From positions 62,001 to 126,000 of the forward strand of contig NZ_JAQQGN010000006.1 in NCBI RefSeq assembly GCF_028550595.1: a stretch of DNA of 64,000 nucleotides, given 5' to 3'. Below the pieces are notes generated by a model that was not told where the DNA came from, searched no databases, and saw nothing but the letters and a program-made list of their open reading frames with translations. The position numbers were made by a program, and so were the translations under genes. Source of the DNA: Luteimonas sp. BLCC-B24 (GTDB taxonomy: Bacteria; Pseudomonadota; Gammaproteobacteria; Xanthomonadales; Xanthomonadaceae). Below, one piece after another: positions 38,720 to 48,281 of this stretch (the first letter of the stretch is position 1; each line of letters starts with the position of its first letter).

Positions 38720-39179
38720 CGCCGGCCATCAGGCGCACCTGTTCGAGGGTGATCCAGTGCCGGCGACACAGCGGGCCGAGTTGCGAGCCCAGGGCATAGC
38801 CGCGTTCGGCCAGCGTGCCGGCCCGTTCGAAATCGGACTGCAGGATCGCGAGCTCCGCCCGCTCCTGCAGCAGCGCGGGATCGCCGTCGACGATCTCCAG
38901 GGCCTGGTCCAGCGCGGCCACGGCGCTGCCGAGATCGCCCTGGGCTTCGAGCGCCGCGGCGCGTTCGCGCAGGTCGTCGACCATCGGATCACGCAGCGGC
39001 TGCACCGCCAGCTCACCGTCGCCGTCGCCGGCCGCGCCGCGGATCAGGGCGACCATTTCCTGGGGCGTGGCGGTGGTAGCGGGCGGCGTGGTGCTGCCCG
39101 GCGCCGGACTCTGCGACGCGCACGCCGCGAGGGCGAGCAGGCACGCGCCGGCCAGAACGCGCAGGGACATCGAACTCAT
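38649..39179 (-). CDS. Tetratricopeptide-repeat lipoprotein
   Basis: This 176-residue protein has a type II signal peptide ending LALAACAS and so should be a lipoprotein. After a Ser/Thr/Pro linker comes a short TPR-like helical part (residues about 75-150) with ALEAQGDLGSAVAALDQALE. Its ATG overlaps the mrcB stop by four bases (ATGA), and its 3' end overlaps the helicase start. Linkage to PBP1b suggests an outer-membrane activator or assembly factor of peptidoglycan synthesis, in the manner of LpoB, but there is no sequence match to LpoB. Confidence 0.85.
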   Translation of the reverse strand: MSSMSLRVLAGACLLALAACASQSPAPGSTTPPATTATPQEMVALIRGAAGDGDGELAVQPLRDPMVDDLRERAAALEAQGDLGSAVAALDQALEIVDGDPALLQERAELAILQSDFERAGTLAERGYALGSQLGPLCRRHWITLEQVRLMAGDVEGAASARTQADGCRVAGPERY

Positions 39180-41653
39180 CGGGGCATCTCCTCGGACGGG
39201 GGCGGCGGTGCGGGCTGCGGCGCAGGTGCAGGTTCGGCCGGCGGCGGCGAAGCGTCGCGCTCGCGGCCGAACCCGAACCATTCGCGCCACCCGCGGCGCT
39301 CGTCCTGCACCGGTGCGCCGGTCGCATCGACGAGATTGCCGTTCTCGTCGACGAACGTCTGGTTGGGATCGTAGCGCTGGCAGGGCGCGTACGGCGGCGC
39401 GTAGCCCGCCACGAACGGAAAGCGGCGCGCCTCGGGGCAGTCGGCATCGGTGGCGTGGGTCTGGGCCACCCACTGCCATTCCAGCCCTTCGCTGCCGACG
39501 TCGAGCGCGGCGCTGGGCAGACGCGCGAACAGGCCCGACCACACCCGCATCGCGCCGGTCGCGCCGTAGAGCCCGGTCTGCTCGTTCTGGTCGTTGCCGA
39601 CCCAGACCACGGCCAGATGATCCCCCGTCCACCCGGCGAACCAGCTGTCGCGGCCGTCGTTGCTGGTGCCGGTCTTGCCCGCCGCGTTGAGCCGGCCGAG
39701 GCCGTCATTGACCAGCTGCCGCGCGGTACCCGAGGTCACCGCGTGCTGGAGCGCCAGCGTGACGACGCGGGCGGCCAGCGCGTCACCGGGCTGGGCCGGA
39801 CGCGGCGCGCTGTCGTAGCGGTTGACCACCCGCCCCTGCTCGTCGATGACGCCGCGCACCGTGCGCAGCGGCTGGATCTCGCCGCCCGATGCGAGGAACT
39901 GGTACAGCTGCGCCATCGCATAGGGACTCTGGTCCATCGAGCCCAGGATCAGCGCAGGATTGGCCTCGGCGCGCACGCCGGCCAGCGTGTTGACCAGATT
40001 GGCCAGCTCGCGCGGTTGCACCTCCATGCCGAGACGCACCGTGGCCTGGTTATACGAGCGCGCGAGGGCGTCGATCAGGCGCACGGTGCCGTGACTGCGT
40101 CCATCGGAGTTGCCGGGCGTCCAGCTGCGGCCGTTCTCGAGCGTCACCGTAACGGGCGAATCGTCCACCCAGCTCGCCAGCGAATACCGTGTGGGATCGC
40201 CGAGCGCGAGCAGATAGACGAAGGGCTTGAGCAGCGAGCCGACGGGACGCTGGGCCTCGATCGCGCGGTTGAAGCCGTGTTCGACCGGATCCCGGCTGCC
40301 CACCGCCGCGACGACCTCGCCGCTGTGCACGTCGGTGACGACGAGGCCGGCTTGCAGCGCCGGCCGCTTCGCGGTCGCCAGGTCCTTGATCGTGCGCACC
40401 GTCGCGCCTTCGGCATAGGCCTGGGCCGAAGGCGACATCGCACTCATCACCGACAGACCGGCGCCCTGCAGCGCGCCGGCCGGGTAATCGCGCGCCAGCT
40501 GGCGGCGGATCAGATCGACATAGCCCGGGAAGCGGTTGGCGATGATGCTGCCCGGGGTTTCGGTCACCCCCAGCGGCCGCGCGGCGGCGCGGTCGTGCGT
40601 CGCCTGGTCGATCAGGCCGGATTCGAGCATGCGCGCCAGCACGAAGTCCCGGCGCGCCTTGGCACGTTCGGGCTGGCGCCGCGGGTCGTAATGCGAGGGG
40701 CCGCGGATGATGCCGACCAGCAGGGCCACCTGTTCGACCTCGAGATCGTCGAGCCGGCGGCCGAACCAGAACTCCGCGCCGGCCGCGACGCCGTGGATCG
40801 CCTGTGCACCGCGCTGGCCCAGGTAGACCTGGTTGAGATAGGCCTCGAGGATCGCGCCTTTGTCGTAGCGCGACTCCATCAGCAGCGCGTAGAGGATCTC
40901 GTTGAACTTGCGGCTGTAGGTCTGCTCGCGACCGATACCGAGCAGCCCGCTGCGCGCGAGCTGCTGGGTGAGCGTGCTCGCGCCCTGGCGGGTTTCGCCC
41001 GCGCGCAGATTGGCCATCGCGGCCCGGGCCATGCCGCTGAGATCGATCCCGTGGTGATGCGCGAAGTCCTTGTCCTCGACCGCCTGCAGCGTGTCGGTCA
41101 GCAGTTGCGGCACGTCCTCGACCCGCACCAGCCGGCGTTCTTCCTGGCGCTGGCCGTAGAGCGTGGCGATGCGCGCCGCGTCCATGCGCGCGCTTTCGAG
41201 ATTGCGCCTGCCGTCGCCGTCGCGCAGGCGCGACACCCGGCCGCCCGACAGTGTCACCTGCACGCGCGCCGGCGCCACCACGCCGTCGACATCGCGGAAG
41301 CCGCGGCTGGAAATCGTCCAGCGTCCGCCGTCGATCGAATAGGTGCCGGGCTTCACCCCGTCGTCCTCGCGATAGCCGGCCGCATCGAGTTCGGTCTTCA
41401 ACGTGGCGGCATTCATCGCCACGCCCGGCGCGAGCACCAGCGGCCGCGCGTACACCCGCGTGGGCACCTGCCAGCGCAACTCGCCGAAGCGCTGGCTGAT
41501 CTGGTGGTTCAGATAGATCGTGTAGGGGATCAGGAAGCCGAGGCCGAGTCCCACCAGCGCGAGCACCGCGGTGACCGCACGCCGCCGCCAGCGCGGCGTT
41601 TCCGGGCGGTCGTCGTCGTCCGCGTCTTCGTCTTCGTACTCGATCCGGGCCAT
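39176..41653 (-). CDS. mrcB: Penicillin-binding protein 1B (bifunctional glycosyltransferase/transpeptidase)
   Basis: This 825-residue class A PBP polymerises and cross-links peptidoglycan. An acidic cytoplasmic tail (residues 1-20) and membrane helix (about 27-48) precede a UB2H-like region, the glycosyltransferase with EDKDFAHHHGIDLSG and GASTLTQQLAR near residue 225, and the transpeptidase with active-site Ser in PVGSLLKPF, SYNQATV and AAGKTGTSND. A Pro-rich tail closes the protein. The ATG at 41653 has AGGA five bases upstream. It is co-transcribed with the TPR lipoprotein. Confidence 0.97.
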   Translation of the reverse strand: MARIEYEDEDADDDDRPETPRWRRRAVTAVLALVGLGLGFLIPYTIYLNHQISQRFGELRWQVPTRVYARPLVLAPGVAMNAATLKTELDAAGYREDDGVKPGTYSIDGGRWTISSRGFRDVDGVVAPARVQVTLSGGRVSRLRDGDGRRNLESARMDAARIATLYGQRQEERRLVRVEDVPQLLTDTLQAVEDKDFAHHHGIDLSGMARAAMANLRAGETRQGASTLTQQLARSGLLGIGREQTYSRKFNEILYALLMESRYDKGAILEAYLNQVYLGQRGAQAIHGVAAGAEFWFGRRLDDLEVEQVALLVGIIRGPSHYDPRRQPERAKARRDFVLARMLESGLIDQATHDRAAARPLGVTETPGSIIANRFPGYVDLIRRQLARDYPAGALQGAGLSVMSAMSPSAQAYAEGATVRTIKDLATAKRPALQAGLVVTDVHSGEVVAAVGSRDPVEHGFNRAIEAQRPVGSLLKPFVYLLALGDPTRYSLASWVDDSPVTVTLENGRSWTPGNSDGRSHGTVRLIDALARSYNQATVRLGMEVQPRELANLVNTLAGVRAEANPALILGSMDQSPYAMAQLYQFLASGGEIQPLRTVRGVIDEQGRVVNRYDSAPRPAQPGDALAARVVTLALQHAVTSGTARQLVNDGLGRLNAAGKTGTSNDGRDSWFAGWTGDHLAVVWVGNDQNEQTGLYGATGAMRVWSGLFARLPSAALDVGSEGLEWQWVAQTHATDADCPEARRFPFVAGYAPPYAPCQRYDPNQTFVDENGNLVDATGAPVQDERRGWREWFGFGRERDASPPPAEPAPAPQPAPPPPSEEMPR

Positions 41654-41693
41654 GGATGTCCTGCACCCGCGGCAGCGGGTCGGTGTGGATGCG

Positions 41694-41699
41694 ACAATA
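41694..41699 (-). promoter_or_regulatory. mrcB: Candidate -10 element for mrcB
   Basis: TATTGT on the minus strand lies about 40 bases before the mrcB start. The same hexamer lies before dps. A -35 is not evident. Confidence 0.3.
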
Positions 41700-41774
41700 G
41701 CGCCGGGCAGTCTATCCCAGCGCTTCCGGCCGGGATCTGGTCCCACCCCGATCAGTCAGCTGGAGTTCGAACGC

Positions 41775-43931
41775 ATGTCGTTTTCGCTGGCCGACGCGCG
41801 TTTCCAGCTGGTCCGCGCGCTCGGTCTGACCCGGCGCGGGCTCGCCAGCCTGCGCACGCGCGGCCTGCGCGCCACCTGGCAGCGGGTGACCGCACAACTG
41901 GGAGTGCTGGCACCCGCGGAGCAGGTGGCGTTGCTCGCCGGCGATACCGGGCCGTTTGTTCCGTTCTCGGTACCGAGGGACGAGGCACCCGAGGTCACCG
42001 TCGTGATTCCGGTGTACGGCGAACTCACGCGGACGCTCGCCTGCCTGCGCGCGATCGCGGCGCATCCGCCCCGGGTGCGGATCGAGATCGTGGTGGTCGA
42101 CGACGCGAGCCCGGACGCGACACCGGACGTGCTTCCCGGCATTTCCGGCCTCCGCGTGCACACGATGTCGCGCAATACAGGATTCATCGGGGCCTGCAAT
42201 GCCGGCGCGGCGCTGGCCACGGGGCGTTACCTCCTGTTCCTCAACAACGACACGGTGCCGCAGCCCGGCTGGCTCGATGCCCTGCATGCCACGTTCCTGC
42301 AGCACCGCGAAGTCGGCATCGTCGGCGCGCAGCTGCTGTATCCCGATGGACGTCTCCAGGAATCCGGAGCCATGCTGCTGGGCGACGGCCGAGCCGAGAG
42401 TCGTGGCCGATTCGACGACCCCGAGCACCCGTCACTGCGATGGTGCGCCGACGTCGACTATGTCTCCGGCGCCGCGCTGATGCTGCCGACCGCGCTGTTC
42501 CGCCAGCTCGAGGGATTCGACGCGCGCTATTCACCGGCCTACTACGAGGACACCGACCTCGCATTCCGCGTGCGCGCCCTGGGGCTGCGCGTTCTGGTAC
42601 AACCCGACGCACGCGTGGTCCATGTCGAAGGCGCAAGCGCGGGCACCGATCCCACACGCGGCATGAAGGCGGCACAGGTCCGCAACCGCGACGTATTCGC
42701 AGAGCGCTGGCGCGACGTGCTGCGCAGCCGCCCGGATGATCCGGTGCGCGCCGCGCGACTGCCGCGTGCGGGCACGCGCGAAATCCTGATCGTCGACAAC
42801 CTCACTCCGGTGCCGGCCCGCGACTCGGCGTCGCTCCGTCTGGTCAACCTGATGCGGCTGCTGCGGGACGCCGGAGCCCATGTCGTGTTCGTGCCGGCGG
42901 ACCGCCAGCATGCCGGCGAGGCGACGCGCGCGCTGCAGGCGCAGGGCATCGAGGTCTGGTACGCGCCGCACGTCGGCGGCATCGCCCGCTGGCTGCAGGC
43001 CCACGGCCCCCGCTTCACGCACGTCGTGCTGTGCCGGCACTACATCGCACGCGAGTTCCTGCCGCTGGTACGCCGTTGCGCGCCGCAGGCCACGGTGCTG
43101 TTCGACAGCATCGACCTGCACTACATCCGCGAGCAGCGCGGCGCCGAGCTGGCCGGCGACACGACGTTGCGACGCGATGCGCTTCGCACCCGCGCACTCG
43201 AACTCGATGTCGTGAACCGCAGCGACGTCACCCTGGTGGTCAGCCCGACCGAGGCCGAAGTGCTGGCACGTGACGCACCCGATGCATGTGTGGAGGTGCT
43301 GTCGAACCTGCACGAGGTCGCAGGCCCCGGGCTGTCTTTTGCACAGCGACACGACCTGGTCTTCGTCGGCGGCTTCCGTCACCCCCCGAACGCCGATGCG
43401 GTGACGTGGTTCGTGCGCGAGGTGTTCCCGGCAATCCGCGCACGATTGCCCGAGATCCGGTTCCATTGCATCGGCGGCGACGTGCCCGCGCCGGTCGCGG
43501 CGCTGGCGACGGTCGACGGCGTCGTGGTGCATGGCCACGTCGCCGACATCACGCCGTACATGGACGGCTGCCGCATCGCGGTCGCGCCGCTCCGGTTCGG
43601 TGCCGGCGTGAAGGGCAAGGTCAACCTCAGCATGGCGCATGGGCAGCCGGTGGTGGCGACGCCGTGCGCGGCCGAAGGCATGCATCTTCGCGATGGCGAG
43701 GATGTCCTGATCGCGCACGACGCGAGCGCCTTCGCGGATGCGGTAGTACGGCTCCACGACGACGCGAGCTTGTGGAACCGTCTCGCCGCCGGCGGCCTGG
43801 ACAACGTGCGGACGCATTTTTCTCTCGATGCCGCCCGGGCCACGGTAGCGCGGCTGTTCCTCGACGACGGCGCATCCGGCGAGGCACGCCGCCGCCAGAA
43901 TCCGCCGCCCGGCGGCTTCAGTTCCCGCTGA
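41775..43931 (+). CDS. Two-domain glycosyltransferase (GT2 fused to GT4-like)
   Basis: The 718-residue protein combines two glycosyltransferase domains. Residues about 74-330 are a GT-A fold family 2 enzyme: VTVVIPVYGEL, the VVVDDASPD metal-site region, LFLNNDTVPQPGW and YYEDTDLAFR. Residues about 340-705 resemble a GT-B family 4 enzyme with LVFVGGFRHPPNADA and a nucleotide-sugar site near APLRFGAGVKGKV and AEGMHLRDGED. It probably adds two sugars to a surface polysaccharide. No other polysaccharide gene is adjacent. GGAG lies nine bases before the ATG. Its 3' end overlaps the convergent TPR gene by 14 bases. Confidence 0.88.
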   Translation: MSFSLADARFQLVRALGLTRRGLASLRTRGLRATWQRVTAQLGVLAPAEQVALLAGDTGPFVPFSVPRDEAPEVTVVIPVYGELTRTLACLRAIAAHPPRVRIEIVVVDDASPDATPDVLPGISGLRVHTMSRNTGFIGACNAGAALATGRYLLFLNNDTVPQPGWLDALHATFLQHREVGIVGAQLLYPDGRLQESGAMLLGDGRAESRGRFDDPEHPSLRWCADVDYVSGAALMLPTALFRQLEGFDARYSPAYYEDTDLAFRVRALGLRVLVQPDARVVHVEGASAGTDPTRGMKAAQVRNRDVFAERWRDVLRSRPDDPVRAARLPRAGTREILIVDNLTPVPARDSASLRLVNLMRLLRDAGAHVVFVPADRQHAGEATRALQAQGIEVWYAPHVGGIARWLQAHGPRFTHVVLCRHYIAREFLPLVRRCAPQATVLFDSIDLHYIREQRGAELAGDTTLRRDALRTRALELDVVNRSDVTLVVSPTEAEVLARDAPDACVEVLSNLHEVAGPGLSFAQRHDLVFVGGFRHPPNADAVTWFVREVFPAIRARLPEIRFHCIGGDVPAPVAALATVDGVVVHGHVADITPYMDGCRIAVAPLRFGAGVKGKVNLSMAHGQPVVATPCAAEGMHLRDGEDVLIAHDASAFADAVVRLHDDASLWNRLAAGGLDNVRTHFSLDAARATVARLFLDDGASGEARRRQNPPPGGFSSR

Positions 43932-45480
43932 GCGACGCGGTCCGCAGCCTGCGCGCGAATTCCGCGTGGCCCGGCACGGCGGGGTCGATCTCGCGGGCCA
44001 GTGCAAGGGCCGCATCCGCGCCGGCGAGATTGCCTGCGCCCAGGCGCTCGTCGCCGATCGCGAGCCAGCGCTGGGCGAGGCGCCGGCGTGCGTCGCGCAG
44101 GGTGCCGGCGTCGTCTCCCAGTGCGACACGCGCGTCGAAACAATTGCGTGCCCGCGCGAGATTGTTCGCGCGCAGGCCGCCATCGAAGCACTGACGGGCG
44201 GCAGGCAGCAGGCGCGACGAGGCCTTCGCGACCTCGGGGTCATCGGGCGCCAGCCGACGCGCGGCCCGGATCCGGTCGTAGGCGCTGTCGCCCGGGGGCG
44301 AGAGCAGATCACCGCGCGCCTCCGCGGCAGCCGCGTCCTGCAACAGCGTCGCGACGCGGCGCCGGCGCTCGGCGGGCGCGAGCTGCGGCGCGAGCTGTGC
44401 GTGCCGCAGGCGCGAGCGTTCCACGTTGTCGGCGGCCGTCCGCACGGCGTCGCTGTCGGGCGCGAGTAGACGTGCTTCGCGCAGCTGCGCGTCGGCATCG
44501 GCGAAGTTGAAATCCCGGGCGTGGCGTTCCGCGCGCTGGGCGTAGGCGACGGCCGCGTCCGCCAGGCCGCGCTGCGCGGTCGGGTCGTCGGCGTCGAAGG
44601 CCAGCAACATGCGCCACTCCGCCACGCCGCGTTCGAGACGTCCGGCCGCGAGACTGCCGGCCGCGCGGCGGCGCAGCGCGTCGAGCTCCTCGGTCAGGCG
44701 TGCGTCGGTGTCGGGCAGGTCGACATGCCCGGGGTCGTACGCGCGTGCGGCAGCGATGAGGTCGCCCGCACCGCGCAGGTCGCCGGTGCGCAGCGCGGCG
44801 CGGGCCTGTCCGAGGACGGCCGCGAGGGTCTCGTCACGCCCCCGCAGCGCCTCGGGATTGGTGGGGTCGAGCGTCAGGATCCGCCGGTACAGAGGAAGCG
44901 CCGAACTTGCAGTGCCGTCCAGCGCGCCGTCCGCCTGGGCGGCCTGGGCCTGGGCGAGCAGCCCGTCGAGCCCGGCGTCCTCGGCCTCGCGTGCACGTAG
45001 GGCATCGGCGACGGCATCGACCGCATCGCGCGGCGCGGCGAGGTCACGCGCCAGCTGCAAGGCGCGGTGGGCGGCGTCGAACCGGTGCGCCTCGAGCGCG
45101 GCCCGCGCCTGCTGCAGGGCCGCCTCCGACACCCGGGACAGTCCCGCGCGCGGACGCACGTCGTCCGGATCGAGCGCGGCTGCGGCCTCGTAAAGCTGAC
45201 GCGCGCCGCTGCCGTCCTCGGCGTCCAGGCGCCCCTCGGCCAGGGCGAGCGCGGCCTGATCGAGCAGCGTCTGCCCGCGCGTTTCCGGCCACAGCCGGTC
45301 GACCACCAGCAGGCGCACCCCCAGCACGAGTGCCAGCAGGGCGAGCACCGCCCCGGCCACGATCCAGCGCCACTGGCGCACCGGTGCGGCGCCGGGCGGG
45401 GGCCGGCGCGCGAGGGGGGCATCCGCGCGCAGCGGGGCGACATCGCGCCCGGCGGGAGGTGGAGGAGACGTGCGGTTCAC
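43918..45480 (-). CDS. TPR-like single-pass membrane protein of unknown function
   Basis: This 520-residue protein has a Pro-rich cytoplasmic N-terminus, one membrane helix (about residues 38-60) and then about 450 residues of Ala/Arg-rich helical repeats of TPR type (for example LYRRILTLDPTNPEALRGRDE and ARLLAPDSDAVRTAADN). It would be anchored in the inner membrane with the repeats in the periplasm. I do not recognise a named family. The start is GTG at 45480. It is separated by 50 bases from relA, in the same direction. Confidence 0.8.
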   Translation of the reverse strand: MNRTSPPPPAGRDVAPLRADAPLARRPPPGAAPVRQWRWIVAGAVLALLALVLGVRLLVVDRLWPETRGQTLLDQAALALAEGRLDAEDGSGARQLYEAAAALDPDDVRPRAGLSRVSEAALQQARAALEAHRFDAAHRALQLARDLAAPRDAVDAVADALRAREAEDAGLDGLLAQAQAAQADGALDGTASSALPLYRRILTLDPTNPEALRGRDETLAAVLGQARAALRTGDLRGAGDLIAAARAYDPGHVDLPDTDARLTEELDALRRRAAGSLAAGRLERGVAEWRMLLAFDADDPTAQRGLADAAVAYAQRAERHARDFNFADADAQLREARLLAPDSDAVRTAADNVERSRLRHAQLAPQLAPAERRRRVATLLQDAAAAEARGDLLSPPGDSAYDRIRAARRLAPDDPEVAKASSRLLPAARQCFDGGLRANNLARARNCFDARVALGDDAGTLRDARRRLAQRWLAIGDERLGAGNLAGADAALALAREIDPAVPGHAEFARRLRTASLSGN

Positions 45481-45530
45481 GCGGCGCAGTATGGAAGAGC
45501 CGGATGAACGCTGGCGTCATCCGCGCGTGC

Positions 45531-47696
45531 TCAGCGACGGCGCGCCTCCTCGACGCCCGGCAGGCTGTCGAGCTTGCCGAGCAGCCGCGCCAGCTGGCCG
45601 TAATCCCCGACCCGCAGCCGCAGCCGCAGCTGGACCCGGGACAGCGCACGCTGGTCGCTCTGGATCGACAGCACGTGCACGTCCTCCTGCGCGATGAGAT
45701 TGCTGATGTCCTTGAGCAGGTGCTTGCGGTCGATCGCCTCGACCACGATGTCGGACTCGTGACCGCCCGCCACGCCGCCCCACTCCACCGGCAGCACGCG
45801 CTGCGGATGGCCGGCCGAGAGACGCAGGAACGCCGCGCAGTCGCGCCGATGCACGGTGACGCCGCGCATGCGGGTCAGATAGCCGGCGATCGGCTCGCCC
45901 GGCACCGGCCGGCAGCAACGCGCGGTCTGCACCAGCAGGTTGTCGACGCCGACCACGCGGAACTCGGCATCGCCGGTGCGCGGTGCGCGACGCGGACGCC
46001 GCAGCGGCAGCACGGGCGCGGCCGGCTGGGCGGGTGTCGCCCGTTCGCGTTCGAGTTCCAGCAGTGCGCGGCCGACCTGGTTCGGCCCGACGTCACCGAG
46101 TGCGACCAGCACGTGGAGATCGTCGACCGTCGCGACATTGAATCGCCCGAGCACCGGCGCGAGGTCGGCCTGCAGCAGGCCGAGCCGGCGCAGATCCTTT
46201 TCCAGAAGCTCGCGCCCGGCGTGCACGTTGCGTTCGCGGTCGAGCTTGTGGAACCACGTACGCACCTTCTCGCGCGACCGGGGACTGGCGAGAAAGCCAT
46301 TGGCGGCGACCAGCCAGTCGCGACGCGGCGCCGGCGTCTTCGCCGTGAGGATCTCGACCCGCTCACCGCTGTGGAGCACGTAGTCCAGGGGCACGATCCG
46401 GCCGTCGACCTTGGCGCCACGACAGCGGTGACCGACCATCGTGTGCACGTGATAGGCGAAATCCAGCGGCGTGGCGCCGCGTGGCAGGTCGATCACCTCC
46501 CCTTTGGGCGTGAGCACGAACACCCGGTCTTCGGCGAGTTCCGTCCCCAGCGCCTCGGCCAGGGCGCCGCTCTCGTCGCGCCCGGCATCGGCGTGCGCCT
46601 CGAGCAGGCGGCGCATCCATTCGATGCGCCGCTCGAGCGCCGCGCTGCCCGCGGACGACGCCCGCTGCGAGCCGCCGGTTTCCTTGTAGCGCCAGTGGGC
46701 GGCGACCCCGAGTTCGGACGCCTCGTGCATTTCCCGGGTGCGGATCTGCACTTCGAGCGTCTTGCCGTCCGGCCCGATCACCGCCGTGTGCAGGGACCGG
46801 TAGTCGTTGTGCTTGGGGCGCGCGATGTAGTCGTCGAATTCACTGGGAACCGGCGTCCACAGCGCGTGCACCACACCGAGCGCGGCGTAACAGGCGGGGA
46901 CGTCGTCGACCAGGATGCGCACCGCACGCAGGTCGTAGAGCGCATCGATCGACACCTGCTTCTTCTGCATCTTCCGCCAGATGCTGTAGATGTGCTTCGG
47001 ACGGCCGGCCACCTCCGCACGCAGGCCCTGGGCCGCGAGCGCGTCGTCCAGTCGCGCGCGTACCGCCGCGACATAGGCTTCGCGCCCGGCACGCGTGTCG
47101 TCGAGCAGACCGGCGATGCGGCGGTAGACGTCGGGCTCGAGCGCCCGGAAGGCCAGATCCTCCAGCTCCCACTTCAACTGCCAGATGCCCAGACGGTTGG
47201 CGAGCGGCGCGTGGATGTCACGGGTGAGCCGGGCCAGTGCCTGGCGGGCCCCGGAGTCCGCGCGCGTCGCCGCGCGCATCATCGCCAGTTGCCGGGCCAG
47301 CAGCACCAGCACCACACGCAGATCGCGCACCAGTGCCAGCAGCAGCCGCCGCAGCCCCTCCGGATTGCCCGTGCCGGCATGCTCGGCGTGCAGTGTCCAC
47401 ACCTGACGGGCCGCCTGCAGCCCCTCGACCAGCGGCGCCAGCCCGGGCATCCGCGCGAGCATGGGCGCGCGCCACGTCTCGACCGCGTCGACGATCGCCG
47501 CGGCCGCGACGTCGCCGTCGCTGCCCAGCAGTGCGAGCGATCCCAGGGTGTCGACCAGCACGGCCATGTCGGCCGGATCGAGCGGCGTTCCGGCCTCGGG
47601 CATTGCCGTGATCGCAGCACGCAGCGGCTCGCCGTACGCGGCCAGCGCGGGCAGCGTCAGCAGGTGGTCGCGCAGCGTGTCCGGGCGCTCGGTCAT
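45531..47696 (-). CDS. relA: (p)ppGpp synthetase RelA
   Basis: The 721-residue ribosome-associated enzyme makes (p)ppGpp from ATP and GTP or GDP in amino-acid starvation. The N-terminal hydrolase-like domain lacks the HD metal residues. The synthetase region has HIYSIWRKMQKK and, near residue 285, EFDDYIARPK, the acidic EXDD form typical of monofunctional RelA rather than the RXKD of SpoT. Then come the TGS domain (VFVLTPKGEVIDLPRGATP near 395) and a C-terminal ACT domain near 650. ATG at 47696 lacks a clear ribosome-binding site. A separate SpoT is expected elsewhere in the genome. Confidence 0.96.
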   Translation of the reverse strand: MTERPDTLRDHLLTLPALAAYGEPLRAAITAMPEAGTPLDPADMAVLVDTLGSLALLGSDGDVAAAAIVDAVETWRAPMLARMPGLAPLVEGLQAARQVWTLHAEHAGTGNPEGLRRLLLALVRDLRVVLVLLARQLAMMRAATRADSGARQALARLTRDIHAPLANRLGIWQLKWELEDLAFRALEPDVYRRIAGLLDDTRAGREAYVAAVRARLDDALAAQGLRAEVAGRPKHIYSIWRKMQKKQVSIDALYDLRAVRILVDDVPACYAALGVVHALWTPVPSEFDDYIARPKHNDYRSLHTAVIGPDGKTLEVQIRTREMHEASELGVAAHWRYKETGGSQRASSAGSAALERRIEWMRRLLEAHADAGRDESGALAEALGTELAEDRVFVLTPKGEVIDLPRGATPLDFAYHVHTMVGHRCRGAKVDGRIVPLDYVLHSGERVEILTAKTPAPRRDWLVAANGFLASPRSREKVRTWFHKLDRERNVHAGRELLEKDLRRLGLLQADLAPVLGRFNVATVDDLHVLVALGDVGPNQVGRALLELERERATPAQPAAPVLPLRRPRRAPRTGDAEFRVVGVDNLLVQTARCCRPVPGEPIAGYLTRMRGVTVHRRDCAAFLRLSAGHPQRVLPVEWGGVAGGHESDIVVEAIDRKHLLKDISNLIAQEDVHVLSIQSDQRALSRVQLRLRLRVGDYGQLARLLGKLDSLPGVEEARRR

Positions 47697-47722
47697 CGAC
47701 GTCGAAACGGGCGGGGACGGTC

Positions 47723-47728
47723 TACACT
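47723..47728 (+). promoter_or_regulatory. Candidate -10 element for the small exported protein gene
   Basis: TACACT lies 28 bases before the ATG at 47757, with GAGGAA as ribosome-binding site between them. The -35 region is weak. Confidence 0.35.
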
Positions 47729-47756
47729 AGCCGCGCCCCGTCCCGAGGAACAGAGC

Positions 47757-48281
47757 ATGCGCGCAGTCCACTGCATCCTGATCGCCGCTGCATGGGCGAT
47801 CGCATCGCCCGCTGCTGCGCAGACCCGGCCGATCGAGGCCGAGATGAGCGCCGCCGAACGCAGCGCGACGGGGATCGAGCGTCTGACCGACAGCGAACGC
47901 GCGGCCCTGAACGCCTGGCTCGCACGTCGCGGCGCACAGGCGGGCACACCCTCCGTCGACGCCCCGGACGTCGATGCACGCCTCGCCGCCGCGCGTGAAG
48001 CCGGTCGACGCGAGGCGCTGGCCGATGCGCAGGAGGTCCAAGCGGCCCAGCAGTCGCGCGAGCCCGTCGACAGCACCTTGACCGGCACCTTCACCGGCTT
48101 CGCCAAAGGCCGCGAGTACACGCTGGCCAATGGCCAGGTGTGGCGACAGACCGACGCGGCCGCGTTGCCCGGCGTGACCCTGGACGCGCCGTCGGTGCAG
48201 ATCCGCCCGGCCCGCCTGGGGGGCTGGTGGCTGAAGGTCGGCGACTACAACACCCGCGCGCGGGTCGAGCGGGTCAGGTAA
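47757..48281 (+). CDS. Small exported protein of unknown function
   Basis: This 174-residue protein has a Sec signal peptide ending near residue 21 (SPAAA), then a helical segment (RLTDSERAALNAWLARRG) and a C-terminal beta-rich part (LTGTFTGFAKGREYTLANGQ, then WWLKVGDYNTRARVERVR). It resembles conserved hypothetical proteins of Xanthomonadaceae. No enzyme motif is visible; it is probably periplasmic. GAGGAA precedes the ATG. Its 3' end overlaps the convergent hrpA by eight bases. Confidence 0.85.
   Translation: MRAVHCILIAAAWAIASPAAAQTRPIEAEMSAAERSATGIERLTDSERAALNAWLARRGAQAGTPSVDAPDVDARLAAAREAGRREALADAQEVQAAQQSREPVDSTLTGTFTGFAKGREYTLANGQVWRQTDAAALPGVTLDAPSVQIRPARLGGWWLKVGDYNTRARVERVR

Noticed and set aside
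45531-47696. Calling the protein a bifunctional Rel/SpoT
   Set aside because: The hydrolase HD residues are missing and the synthetase carries the EFDD form of the EXDD motif found in RelA.
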